Shown here piece by piece: positions 55,188 through 64,000 of a DNA stretch of 64,000 nt. The stretch spans positions 2,716,471-2,780,470 of the forward strand of contig JAJEKV010000016.1 of the NCBI GenBank assembly GCA_021234155.1, read 5' to 3'. The notes below the pieces were generated by a model. That model was not told the DNA's origin. It did no database searches and saw only the letters and a program-made list of their open reading frames with translations. Each line of letters opens with the position of its first letter. The stretch's first letter is position 1. A program made the position numbers and the translations under genes. Origin of the DNA: Isoetes taiwanensis. Its lineage: Eukaryota; Streptophyta; Lycopodiopsida; Isoetales; Isoetaceae.

Positions 55188-55768
55188 TCCTTTATTATAA
55201 AGTTTTAGTGTATGTCGTGCATAAAACCCTAAAACTTTCGACGCCCATTTGACTCCACAAGTTAGTTCGACGGTCTAAATTAGATTAGGGTTTCAGGGGC
55301 CCGATGACTTGAGGACCCTCACGGCATTTGAAGGAGGCGTCTCGAGATGCAACTTGATCTAGATTATGCGGATCTGAGATACACCTTGCTTCTTATGAAT
55401 CATTTGGGCTTTGCTTCCTACAGAGATCATTTTACGCCTCGAGATGCAACTTGATCTAGATTATCTGATGCGTCACACCTTGCTTCTTATGAATCATTTC
55501 GGCTTTGCTTCCCTACAGGATCATTTTTTTCCTCTATATGAACGCGAAACTGGGCATCAACTCCGACTTTGAAGGAGAACAGTTCGCGGCGCCACCGTTT
55601 ACAGGTTAAGTATTTTAGCGCGTTGGATATTCTTTTTTAGTTTAGGAATGTGGTCATCCGCTAGCATTTGCTACTCTCGATTGTAACACTTCCAATTTCA
55701 AAGTAGGAACAAGATGTTGTGTTGCTTAGTGCCTCATTATCTTATACTGGTTAATAAAACGATGGCAG

Positions 55769-55835
55769 GCTGGAGATGCACTTATTCAGCTTTATCATAA
55801 TTTCATTTCCGAGTTTGAGAACAAGATCAATATCT
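55769..55835 (+). pseudogene. RPN9: Captured exon of RPN9 (26S proteasome subunit)
   Basis: After a GGCAG acceptor the frame reads 'AGDALIQLYHNFISEFENK' then 'IN', nearly identical to the early exon of plant RPN9 (PSMD13 homologue, a PCI-domain lid subunit of the 26S proteasome). Downstream similarity is lost after about 55835. It is one exon only, so it is a captured fragment in the Helitron. Confidence 0.75.
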
Positions 55836-56610
55836 CTTACTTAACAAAGGTCTTTTTAAGAACAAAGGCTTTGGCCGATAGCGATGGAGATGGCAATTCA
55901 TCCTTTCAGTGTTCTGTGGCGGATGTTTTTGGCTCGAGGTTTCATACTCTTTTTCTTTTACAAAATACAAAGTTGCATCTGATTCCATTGCAACACTAAC
56001 AGAAGAGATTGCACTCTGTTTGATGGCAGGAATTTTGCAGAATCTTGATGCCAAGGTTTTCCAGAGTAAGTTGGACTCTAAGGCAGGATAAACTCTTGAA
56101 TTTCTTGCTCAATAAGTTGCTTCAGAACCCGAGACAGTAGAGAACGAACCTGGCTTAATATGCATAACGGTAAGGACATGTATTAAGAGCTATAATTGTA
56201 TCTTACAGAATTTGTTGCTCTTACAGATAATTATGTTTGTTGCTCTTACAGATAATTATGTTGTATGCACTCAACAAATCTCTGGTCAATTCTTGACTAT
56301 ATTTGGTATTTGTTTCTCAATTTTTATTTAATATGTGCAGGTTATATAAGGTAATCAAATACAAAGCTAATGGAGTTCGCATGGACTTTGATGATCTCTA
56401 CAAAGCTAATGGAGTTAGTTTGGACTCGGTGATCTCTCTCTATCAGTTTGAAGATCGGAAATTCTTTTAAGCCCATTCAAAAGGACTTTGGAGTTCAGAA
56501 CTTTGGCAAAATGTCCATTACTGCAAGTGATGACATCAAAGAAGAAACAGTGGATGCACTTAACAAACAGGTACTAAGTCACTTGCAATAGTTTAATATT
56601 CTTGCTTCCA
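55836..56610 (+). pseudogene. Further captured exon-like segments, unidentified
   Basis: Plus frames include 'KALADSDGDGNSSFQCSVAD' (about 55865) and 'SIATLTEEIALCLMAGILQN' (about 55985-56045), with plausible splice sites such as CAG|GTACTAAG at 56570. They look like real coding sequence from one or more host genes but I do not recognise the families. Confidence 0.45.
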
Positions 56611-56975
56611 GGCAGCATAGACTGTAGCTGAGGCTACTTTAGAAAGATTGCATGCAGCACTAAAGGATGAAGACATGCTATCAATTGAGTCCATTCTTGC
56701 ACCTTTGGAAGCTGAACTTATACCAGCGTACCTGGATATGAAGTCATCACTAGGCGCTTGAGCCTTTCCCATAAAACAGGATTTGAGATTGTTAATGCAA
56801 GTGGTAAAGTTGCACGAAGATAACAAAGCACTTGACCATCTGACCGTTGCACTACTTGAAGCAGAAAGAATAGTGCAGATTGCTCAAGCAATAGCATCAA
56901 GCAATAGCATCATCAGTGGATGATATCCAGAATAGGAATCAAGAGTTTACGAAACAAATAGAGATATGCTAGGTG
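56611..56975 (+). pseudogene. MAP70: Captured exons of MAP70 (microtubule-associated protein 70)
   Basis: After a TTCCAG acceptor: 'VAEATLERLHAALKDEDM' and 'LSIESILAPLEAEL', then 'HEDNKALDHLT', 'ALLEAERIVQIAQAIAS' and 'DDIQNRNQEFTKQIEIC'. This follows the central coiled coil of plant MAP70 proteins in order. Several short exons appear to be kept with stops (for example TAG in place of Gln at 56617) and frame changes. MAP70 is plant-specific and organises cortical microtubules. Only the coiled-coil part is present. Confidence 0.85.
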
Positions 56976-57826
56976 TGCAACCTTTTATGCACGAATGTCT
57001 GCATAAACATCTACAAAGAAATGTTTGCTATTGGTTATTGGTAGCTTTTGTAAAATGCAATTTATTAAAAAAATTGTTTTCAATGAAGGAAAGTTTCCCG
57101 CGGGGACAAAACCTCAATTATTTTGAGCTCAAATTTGAATTCCAGGTTTTGGACATGAAACCTCTTTTATGTAAATGCAATGTAAGATTATACGCCAGAG
57201 TGATTATGGATTTGAAGACTGAATATTGCATATAAGACCATAATACATATGTATAATGTAATGCTGATTGTTATTGTTAATTGTGCAATAAAATGCACAA
57301 TTAACAATAATGCAATAAAATGCATGGACAAATATACACATTAGAGGTTCCCTTTCAGTTACAAGCAAGCAAAACGAAGAACAAATAATAATCATACACG
57401 GAACAAACAATAGAGTGGAAACAATGTATAGCTTCCAACGACAAAAAGGTTACCATTTTCCAAATGTGATGTTGTGACAATACACAGCTTCCAATGACGA
57501 AATGGTTACCATTTTGTAAATGTTAATAGGCATATGTTTCCCCAAGATGATGTGCCAAAAAAGGCAAATGTTTTACTTTTAAAAGAAGGAAAAGAAGATG
57601 GCATGGCTCTTTTCAAAGACGTTGGCCAAAGCTTGAGCTGCATGAGCTAAATACATAGAGAAGTGTCCAAAGCTTGCAGCTGCAAGAGCTAAATAAATAG
57701 AGAAGTGCCCTACAGAGACAAAATGCATTAAGGACAGCAAAGGAATAGGAAGCTCGGTTGGAGAAACAAAGTGACTCAGCAGGAGAAACAAAGAAATTCG
57801 ACACATTTACAGGTTCACAAATTATG

Positions 57827-57853
57827 CCCAGCAACGCTGGGTACCATGACTAG
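57827..57853 (+). other. Helitron 3' terminus: hairpin plus CTAG
   Basis: A 6-bp stem CCCAGC/GCTGGG with loop AAC, 8 nt spacer, CTAG, then host T. Confidence 0.9.
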
Positions 57854-58218
57854 TGTTAGATAAATCCAGTCGTTCTCTGCAATATAGGTCCACAATATCT
57901 CCCTATCGGCGACAAGCCATGGATAGAGCCATATGGCATGGTTGTCCCTGGCTGAAGATCAATGGGACAGTCATGGGGACGATAATTTGGAAGCTTACTG
58001 GCTTTGGCCTTATCAAAAACATCGCCAAAATCCTTGTATTTATTAGGAAGGACAGGAGCAGACATTACTAAAGCAGAGCTAGTGGAAGGATGAACTTGGA
58101 TTGCAGATGCTGAACTGGGATCTTGCCTACAAGATCTGGTAAGCTTGTGAAGAAAGATCTTCGAGATACAGAGCTGAGGGCGTGAAGAGGCCTCAACGAA
58201 AGTAGGAGCAAGAGCCAA
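57854..58218 (-). pseudogene. Reverse transcriptase N-terminus of chromovirus
   Basis: Minus frame 58218-57856 contains 'LPNKYKDFGDVFDKAKASKL' and 'PNYRPHDCPIDLQPGTTMPY', the segment that leads into the RT finger domain, ending at 'TTGFI' against the Helitron 3' end. Confidence 0.85.
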
Positions 58219-58375
58219 AGTAGGAGCAACTGCAACAGGAACTAGAGCAGGAACTGGAGCAAGAACTGGAGCTGGGACATCATCTAGACCATGGTCAGAA
58301 TCCGAGACATGAACTGGAGTAGAGACAAGAGTCGAATCAGGATGTGGTGCAGGAATAAAAACACCAAGGACGGAA

Positions 58376-58720
58376 TCAGGAGCCCACGATACTGCAAGGG
58401 ACTGAGGTAGATGTGATGAACTGCAGATAAACTGGAACTAGGGCTAGAATCAGCAAATCGAAACGATCTAGAGAGCGCCAATCAATCTGTGGATTATGCA
58501 AATCGAGCCAAGGAAGACCCAAGACTACTGGCGCATTAAGCTTCCTCAAATAAAAATTGAAGAGGTGCAGTACATTCTGTGACTCCGCCTGAAGAAATCT
58601 CACGTCCATCAACCACACCAACAGAGCTGGCAAGTTGCACCAACGCCTCTATCCCTCCAACCTCCGACTCCAATGTATTAGAGATAAAAAAAAATTTACT
58701 GACCTTTGTCCGAGGATTCT
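58376..58720 (-). pseudogene. Aspartic protease of chromovirus
   Basis: Minus frame 58633-58376: 'LNAPVVLGLPWLDLHNPQID' is the retropepsin C-terminal ILG-like strand followed by the WL..HNP phrase typical of Ty3/gypsy. Upstream, 'VGVVDGREISS' is the flap-side segment. The catalytic D-[ST]-G was not found in an open frame, so the domain is broken. Confidence 0.7.
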
Positions 58721-58849
58721 TAAACCTTTGTCACATGTGGGAGGAGTTGGAGAAATGTTGGATAGTCGTTGAGAGACTCCTACTACTCAGTCAGGACTCG
58801 AACGATTTGATCACTTAACAAGACATACAACCCCTCCACAATAGAGGCA

Positions 58850-60019
58850 AATATTAGCCTCTCTTCGGCGTTGCTTCTCAGCTGCAGACAAGGGCCCTCA
58901 AACCACACGATCAATTTTCATAAGCACCAGGCCAACTGATTCGAGAGACGTGGGTGGTGCCAAATCTGCTGTGATTGCTGGAGCTTGGGAAAGCAGAGAA
59001 ACAAGCTAATTTCGTCTTTCTTGTCTACACTCAAAAAGATGGTTATCACAACGAAACACAAACTTTATAGCTTCATCCAAGGTCCTGGGATCCTCCATAG
59101 TCAGCAATATATCCTTTACATCCTCGTGGAGCCCTCTTCGAAAACAGCCCCGAAGACCCGCATGTTCCTAGGCTGTGTCTATGGCAATCTATCGGAACTC
59201 ATAAATATAAACTGAAGCCAGACGAGAACCTTGCCTGAGGTTGCACAGCTTTGGTCATGCTTGCACCGCCGATCGGTGTTCGTGGGTGGTGCCAAAACTG
59301 CTGTGATTGCTGGAGCTTGGGAAAGCAGAGAAACAAGCTAATTCCGTCTTTCTTGTCTATGCTCAAAAAGATGGTTATCACAACGAAACGCAAACTTTAG
59401 AGCTTCATCCAAGGTCCAGGGATCCTCCATAGTCGCCATTAACATATCCTTTACATCCTCGTGGAGCCCTCTTCGAAAACAGCCCGAAGACCCGCATGTT
59501 CCTAGGCTGTGTCTATGGCAATCTATCAGAACTCAGAAGTATAAATTGAAGCCGGACGAGAACCTTGTCTAAGGTTGCACAGCTTGGTCACTGCTGTGCA
59601 CTGCCGATCGATGTTCCCAAAACGTGCCTCAAGTTCAGAATGCAGCAAAATTTTGCAACTCGGGAGCCTCTTTCTCTAGTAAGGGAAGGGAGCGAACCAA
59701 CTCAAAGTTGTCCCAGAAAGAAGAGAGTCGACTAGTTTGACCTGTTTCTGATCTATGGGGTACCTCTGAGTGTGGAGCTGAATAATGAGATGTATCTGAT
59801 TAAAAAAAACTCGGAGCTTCGATCTATTGCCATCAAACTTTTCTGGCAAATTAATCTTGGGCTTTGATGACCCCCTCCCCCCCACCCCAGAGCTAGAGGC
59901 AGAATCATAAGAAGCTGCCGGTTCTCAAAGCTCCCTGTTATCCAACTGCAACTGCTGGCATACTTGAACAAGTTGTTGGACCTGCTGCAATAAGGATGAA
60001 ATCTCCTCCATAGTGACAA
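58850..60019 (-). pseudogene. gag: gag of chromovirus, with internal tandem duplication
   Basis: It starts at 60019 with 'MEEISSLLQQVQQLVQV' (coiled-coil), then 'KINLPEKFDGNRSKLRVFFN', 'QKQVKLVDSLLSGTTLSWFA', and further 'GLHEDVKDMLMATMEDP' and 'ALKFAFRCDNHLFEHRQERR' in another frame. This is the standard Ty3/gypsy capsid. A degenerate knuckle 'CLYCGG' remains at about 58845. The C-terminal capsid part occurs twice because of the 332-bp tandem duplication. Confidence 0.85.
58949..59617. repeat. 332-bp tandem duplication inside gag
   Basis: 58949-59280 and 59281-59617 are direct adjacent copies ('gctgtgattgctggagcttg', 'catgttcctaggctgtgtct' and 'gccgatcg(g/a)tgttc' in both). The unit is not a multiple of three, so it also shifts frame. 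Confidence 0.9.
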
Positions 60020-60090
60020 GAACCACCCAATATGGATAAAGAAATGCTTATGATTAGAACGACAGAACGGTAGGGGATTCTAATTCGAAC

Positions 60091-60604
60091 TGTCATGAAC
60101 CTACGCGAAAATAAGAAAAATACTTGAAAAATACGCAAGGAATACGGAGGAAATACACCATAGATCGGCGAAGAATCTAATATATGAATAAATCAAAAGT
60201 ACAATGGCTCGAAGGCAAGCACATGAGATAGATGCCTAGAAGGCGCAAGACTGGCGTTGAACCGGAATGCTTTGATAAGAAGGAGGTGTTTCCTTATATA
60301 TCTAGACCAACGGTCAGGATCGTGCCACTCCAATGGATGAGATCGCGCCAAGTGTCGTGCATGCAAATAGGTTCTAGAATATTTTAGAACCTCCTAGAAA
60401 CAACTTTACATATGAGAAAGACATGAGAGAATGTCTTTAATAAGTATTGGTAATGCACTTGGCAAAGGTGTGTAACTTGCAACTAGAAGGTTGGAAGTTC
60501 AATCCCTCTTTTGTGCAACTACCCTTTTGCATCCGCGTGACAACCATATTTTGTACATACGAGTATAATGTTCATATGATACGAATATCCGTATGATCGT
60601 CACA
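60091..60604 (-). repeat. Right (5') LTR of chromovirus
   Basis: TGTCATGAACCTACG...GATCGTCACA, partner of 52132-52619. Next to it inside the element is GTTCGAATTAG (minus strand); this is not a clear tRNA primer site. Confidence 0.9.
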
Positions 60605-61080
60605 AGGAGTCCCCAGCTAGCTCAATCTGTTCCACAAATTGTCTTATATAGATACAATGTCAAAAGACACTGCAAAATGAACAAGTGAAAATATAATCAA
60701 TGGTGGAGCATCGGGGCCTGAATCCTGCTTGTCTAAGAGCCTGCACCTCTGCTTCCTCTATTCACATCGTCAACTATTCTCTAGAGTGCCAGCCAATAGT
60801 TTTTCAAAGAGCAAACTGGCCATGATGGTTTTGTAATTGCTAGATAGTGAAGGTTGTCCGCCTTGTAGATGTGAACAACCTTGCAAGTGTTCCACTGTGG
60901 GAAAAGCCTTGTTCTAATGCCCTGTTGAACAATGCCATTAGAATGGGCACTATCGGAGGCCCTGCCAATTTGACCATCTTTGCTTGCATGCCATTCAAAT
61001 CTGTCGCTTTGCCATTGTTGAGATGTTGTAAGCCCTTGGTATCCCCTTCCTTTGTAATGACTAGTGTTGAGCCCATAAAC
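60605..61080 (-). pseudogene. LINE reverse transcriptase, N-terminal half
   Basis: Minus frame 61076-60840 reads 'LQHLNNGKATDLNGMQAKMV', 'GPPIVPILMALFNRALEQG' and 'RLFTSTRR', the non-LTR RT segment (N.GKA.D..G...E) before the catalytic palm. It continues with shifts ('NYKTIMASLLFEKLL') to the chromovirus boundary at 60604/60605. The rest of the same RT is at 52131-51400. Confidence 0.8.
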
Positions 61081-61400
61081 CTATGGACAAAATATAACTA
61101 TAAATTAGTATAATCGTAAAGTCGAGGCATATGGAATGCCAACCTAGCATAGTATACGTGCGATACAACAAAACAAACCATTTCCATTTGAAAATAGAAA
61201 TATATATTCACAATCTTAAAAAAGACTCCCCAATAAATGAAAATAGGAATATATATTCAAAATCTTATAAAGGACCTATGATGAGACATGGTTCTTTTAC
61301 TAGAGAATGAAAAGTTGGTCTTCTAAATTCTAATATCATTACAATTCTTGTAATTGACAAAGAACAATATAGAAGTTGGGTCCGTTTTTTTCCCTGGCGT
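61081..61400. other. Unassigned AT-rich stretch
   Basis: No gene recognised upstream of the LINE fragment. Confidence 0.5.
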
Positions 61401-61413
61401 GCATTTTCGTGGT

Positions 61414-61590
61414 GCCACGTGGCGCAGCCCAATTTTGCGGAATGGAAGTCGAACCATCATTCATTTAAATTCAGATTATGTCATAATTATTAGAACTTTT
61501 GAATAAGAGATTTATCGTCGTCCATGTGTTTTCAAGAAAAATTTCCATTTTAGGAAAAACACGTCTCTTTGCCGCTCATAAAAGTCCCCC
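61414..61590 (+). promoter_or_regulatory. Possible promoter: G-box and TATA-like element
   Basis: GCCACGTGGC (61414-61423) is a perfect palindromic G-box, the site of plant bZIP/bHLH factors. CATAAAAG at 61577-61584 could be a TATA box. A pyrimidine-rich leader-like run follows (61590-61700). No convincing coding exon was found downstream; the first ATG cluster (61790) opens a frame of under 50 codons. Confidence 0.3.
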
Positions 61591-61599
61591 AGTTTTCCC

Positions 61600-63469
61600 C
61601 TCCCATTTTGCCTTTTGTTTTTTCTTCTAATGCGGCCTTTTGCATTTTTTTCTCTTTTCTTTTAAGACGTCATTTTCGCCCTTGCCCTAAATTCATTTTT
61701 GTTTTCTTCATTTTGCTCTGCGGCTTACTCTAATTCTCCCTATCTCTGTTTCGGGCAATAGCAATATCTCTGTCATAGCGGCTCATCTATGTTTGCCGCT
61801 ATGTTTCTGGCTTTTTCAGAGCTTCTTCAAGTGCTTCAGAGCTTCAGCCTATCTTCCCAGCGGATTACCTCTGTTTCTGGTATGAAAATAATCCTTGGCC
61901 CATGTTGGGTGCAACTCTACGGTTTTGTTTGATTGAGTATTATGGTATGCCGTTTTGCTTGTGCGAACAGACCTAGGAGCTTTTAGTGCAGAAAACTGGG
62001 TCAAATTTGAACAGGAAGAGGCTCTATTGGAGGCTGGGCGAGTTGTCCAACTTTGTTTATGCTTTATTGGATCATTTCTGGCCTGATTCCGGCAGATTTG
62101 TTTTGGATACATCAGTCAGATTTTCTAGCATATGGGTTGCAGCCATTTTTGCTTGCTGCTTCCACCATCAAATGTTCAAGCTGGCCAGGTTTGATTCTTA
62201 TCTTCCAATTCTTCTTCTTCTTCACTAAAATTTATTTAGCTTAAGGCGGATTTGCGGCATCTTTTAGCATTGTGCAAGGTAGGATTTGGGACTCTATGGA
62301 TCGATTTAGCCCGGTTTTGTCTGTTTCTTCCTAATCGCCCCCTTGTTAAGCTTCTCTACAAAGGACTCATTCAGATGTTATGGTTTTTGAAAGTTGTAAA
62401 TCTATTTGAAGTTAGCTGTTGTATCTCTAGTGCGTACTTAAACAGAGCTTCCACTAGCTTCCACTATGCAGCTTATTTGAATTTGTTCTTTGATGCAGAG
62501 TCTATTGTCATTGTTGCATTTATAAGGGCGTGAAATGTAGTGCCCATCTCCATGGTGAGGGTCATGGCAGAAGAATTCGTGGTTAAAATGTACTTCTTGG
62601 AGGAATACTGTTACTTTGCTGAACTATGGCAGCTTGTAAAATCGCGCTTGGGGCGATTTAAGTCTACTCCAATTTTAAAAGTTCTCTTTACAGAGACATA
62701 TCTTTTAGTGTTTAGGACTACCATAGCTTGAAAATTTAGTTTGGATATTGCGCCAAGCGCGATTTTAACTATATTATATTTTCTAAAATTGTTCATTTAA
62801 ACCATTTTTGGAGGACATATTTTACTATTTTGTGTGGACAGTCTAGCTTTTAGTTGCTTAAAATTAATATTTAAAAGGTGATCACCTTCTAATATTTCCT
62901 TTAAAGGAAACGATTATTTCCATACCGATGTTAATTCGAAAATTGCTATTTCATGGATATTTTTGTTGTAATGCTATATATCTGTTGTTGTAATTTAAAA
63001 TAAATAAGGCCTTAATTTGAAGTAAATTGAAAAAAATAACTAAAAATGCAACATACACTAGGGTTTTGTATAACTAAAATAAGTTGTTCAAAAACACTAG
63101 ATGCATTGAAAATAATGCTTATTTGGCGCGATTTTGGAATAGACATAATCCCAAAATAGATGAATGATGGTTGTTCGATGAACGCATTCCGCCTGACCGG
63201 CTGCACATGTTAGGGTTCTTCATTTTGTTTTAGGGTTCTTTATTTTTAGGGCCGCCGCCAGTTCTTCAGATGAAGTCGGTGCACGCAGATCGTCGTTTCT
63301 TCATGCAGATCGAAGATGAAGCAGATGAGGCTTGCTCTTCACATAGATCCCCGCTGTAATAGAGAAGCAGAAGTTTGTTCTTCACATAGATCTTCACATA
63401 GATGAAGCTTGTTCTTCATACAGATCTTCTGATTTTTTTAATATGTTTGCTCTACTCGCCATAGCGGAG
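61600..63469. other. Unassigned stretch with short open frames
   Basis: Plus frames at 61986-62228, 62053-62244 and 62252-62533 show no known domain. One 14-bp inverted repeat lies at 62638-62651 (AAAATCGCGCTTGG) and 62753-62766. Confidence 0.45.
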
Positions 63470-63715
63470 CATTTTTGAAGCCCTGGTTTGATCTGCTTTG
63501 CCCGATCTTGAAGCCCTGAGCTGTTTTGATGGATCTTGAAACCCTGTTTTGTCGGATCTTGAAAACCTGCACTGCTTTGCCAGATCTATGCTCTGTTTTG
63601 CTCTACTTCGCAAGATCTTGAAGCCCTGCTCTGCTTCGTTAGATTTTTGAAGCTCTGCTCTGTTTTTTAAGCCCCTTTTTTGATGCATCTGAAGCTTCGC
63701 CGGATCTGCTGATGG
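63470..63715. repeat. Degenerate minisatellite, GATCTTGAAGCCCTG units
   Basis: Irregular 30-40 bp units built from 'gatcttgaagccctg' and '.ctg.tttgcc.gatct' are repeated about six times. Confidence 0.8.
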
Positions 63716-63739
63716 AGAAAACGTCCCCATCTTCTATAT

Positions 63740-63855
63740 TATAGGGGAATGGAGGTTGGGGCCTCCATTCCGCTTCAGACCAGCTCCCGGCTAACGGCCA
63801 TCGCACACCCCACTGGAAACCCCGGAATGGAGGCCCCAACCTCCATTCCCCTATA
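63740..63855. mobile_element. Foldback MITE with perfect 32-bp stem
   Basis: 63740-63771 and 63824-63855 are exact reverse complements (32 bp), separated by 52 bp. Each arm is itself a palindrome (GGAATGGAGG ... CCTCCATTCC around a TTGGGG core), so the element can form nested hairpins. There is no coding capacity, and target duplications are not obvious. Confidence 0.85.
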
Positions 63856-64000
63856 CAAAAACTTGATCTTCTTAGATACTTTGTTACTTCTTGTAGTATA
63901 ATGCTGGAAATATTTAGAAGGAAATAAATTGGTGAAGTTACATGGATTTGAAACACATAGAATGGAAAAGAAACACGAAAGAGATTTAGAAAAACTCCAC

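Larger units (their letters stand above)
55188..57853 (+). mobile_element. Non-autonomous Helitron carrying host exons
   Basis: The 5' end TCCTTTATTATAAAGTTTTAG resembles known Helitron 5' termini. The 3' end is CTAG (57850-57853), preceded by a GC hairpin CCCAGC-AAC-GCTGGG (57827-57841) 8 nt upstream. It is inserted between A (55187) and T (57854) with no target duplication, as Helitrons do. Removing it rejoins the chromovirus RT between 'TTGFI' and 'HCQSP'/'RGAAIFF'. There is no Rep or helicase. The cargo is plus-strand exon fragments including RPN9 and MAP70. Confidence 0.9.
52132..60604 (-). mobile_element. Ty3/gypsy chromovirus, full length but decayed
   Basis: Direct LTRs at 52132-52619 and 60091-60604 bound an interior read leftward in the order gag, protease, RT, RNase H, integrase, chromodomain. 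That is the Ty3/gypsy order with a C-terminal chromodomain. A polypurine tract lies next to the left LTR. The element sits inside a LINE RT and is itself interrupted by a Helitron (55188-57853). Without the Helitron it would be about 5.8 kb. No exact 5-bp target duplication is visible (caggg / aggag). It is broken throughout by stops and shifts and by a deletion in the integrase core. Confidence 0.9.

Overview
This window reads as nuclear DNA of a land plant dominated by transposable elements, most of them decayed and several nested inside one another. The plant assignment rests on MAP70 (a plant-specific microtubule protein) and RPN9 exon fragments captured in a Helitron, a PLS-type PPR fragment, GT/AG-spliced gene remains, and plant-style LINE, chromovirus and copia-type elements. 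A seed-free vascular plant (fern or lycophyte) is my best guess, from the mix of a chromodomain Ty3/gypsy element with DUF7869-like and ParB-like gene families. That narrower placement is inference from memory of such genomes.

Layout. 1-5.94 kb: one huge, diverged palindrome centred near 3298. 7.02-9.45 kb: a small non-autonomous copia-like LTR element with LTRs, primer site and polypurine tract but no pol. 10.1-10.5 kb: a 201-bp tandem duplication. 13.5-21.0 kb: two copies of a hairpin-bearing 0.22-kb repeat flank a gag-only LTR element (14.66-18.99 kb) whose LTRs contain a TGGTGAGTG-type minisatellite. 21.3-22.1 kb: about 770 bp of nearly pure pyrimidine strand. 26.4-38.0 kb, with echoes at 48.1-49.8 kb: scrambled direct and inverted pieces of one gene family that carries an FCP1/HAD-phosphatase-like domain and a ParB/DGQHR-like domain, with hairpin-rich, EcoRI-site-rich satellite DNA in its introns and flanks. 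MITEs and a PPR fragment are interspersed. 38.6-42.5 kb (minus): a better preserved multi-exon gene with a TATA box, a start codon, phase-compatible exons 1 and 2, a ParB-like segment and a DNA-methyltransferase motif-I-like segment. 43.7-46.2 kb (plus, divergent): a degraded gene with DUF8039-like and DUF7869-like segments. The surroundings of this pair hold repeated CGCGGCCGCG palindromes.

49.6-61.1 kb is a nested stack. LINE ORF1 (DUF4283-like) is split by a 0.66-kb TIR element. LINE reverse transcriptase is split by an 8.5-kb chromovirus (52,132-60,604). The chromovirus RT is split in turn by a 2.67-kb Helitron (55,188-57,853) carrying RPN9 and MAP70 exon pieces. 61.1-64.0 kb is mostly unassigned, with a possible promoter, a short minisatellite and a foldback element with a perfect 32-bp stem.

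No rRNA, tRNA or CRISPR was recognised. Almost every coding feature is broken by stops or frameshifts. The most unusual content is the ParB-like/methyltransferase-like/FCP1-like gene family and its palindrome-rich introns.
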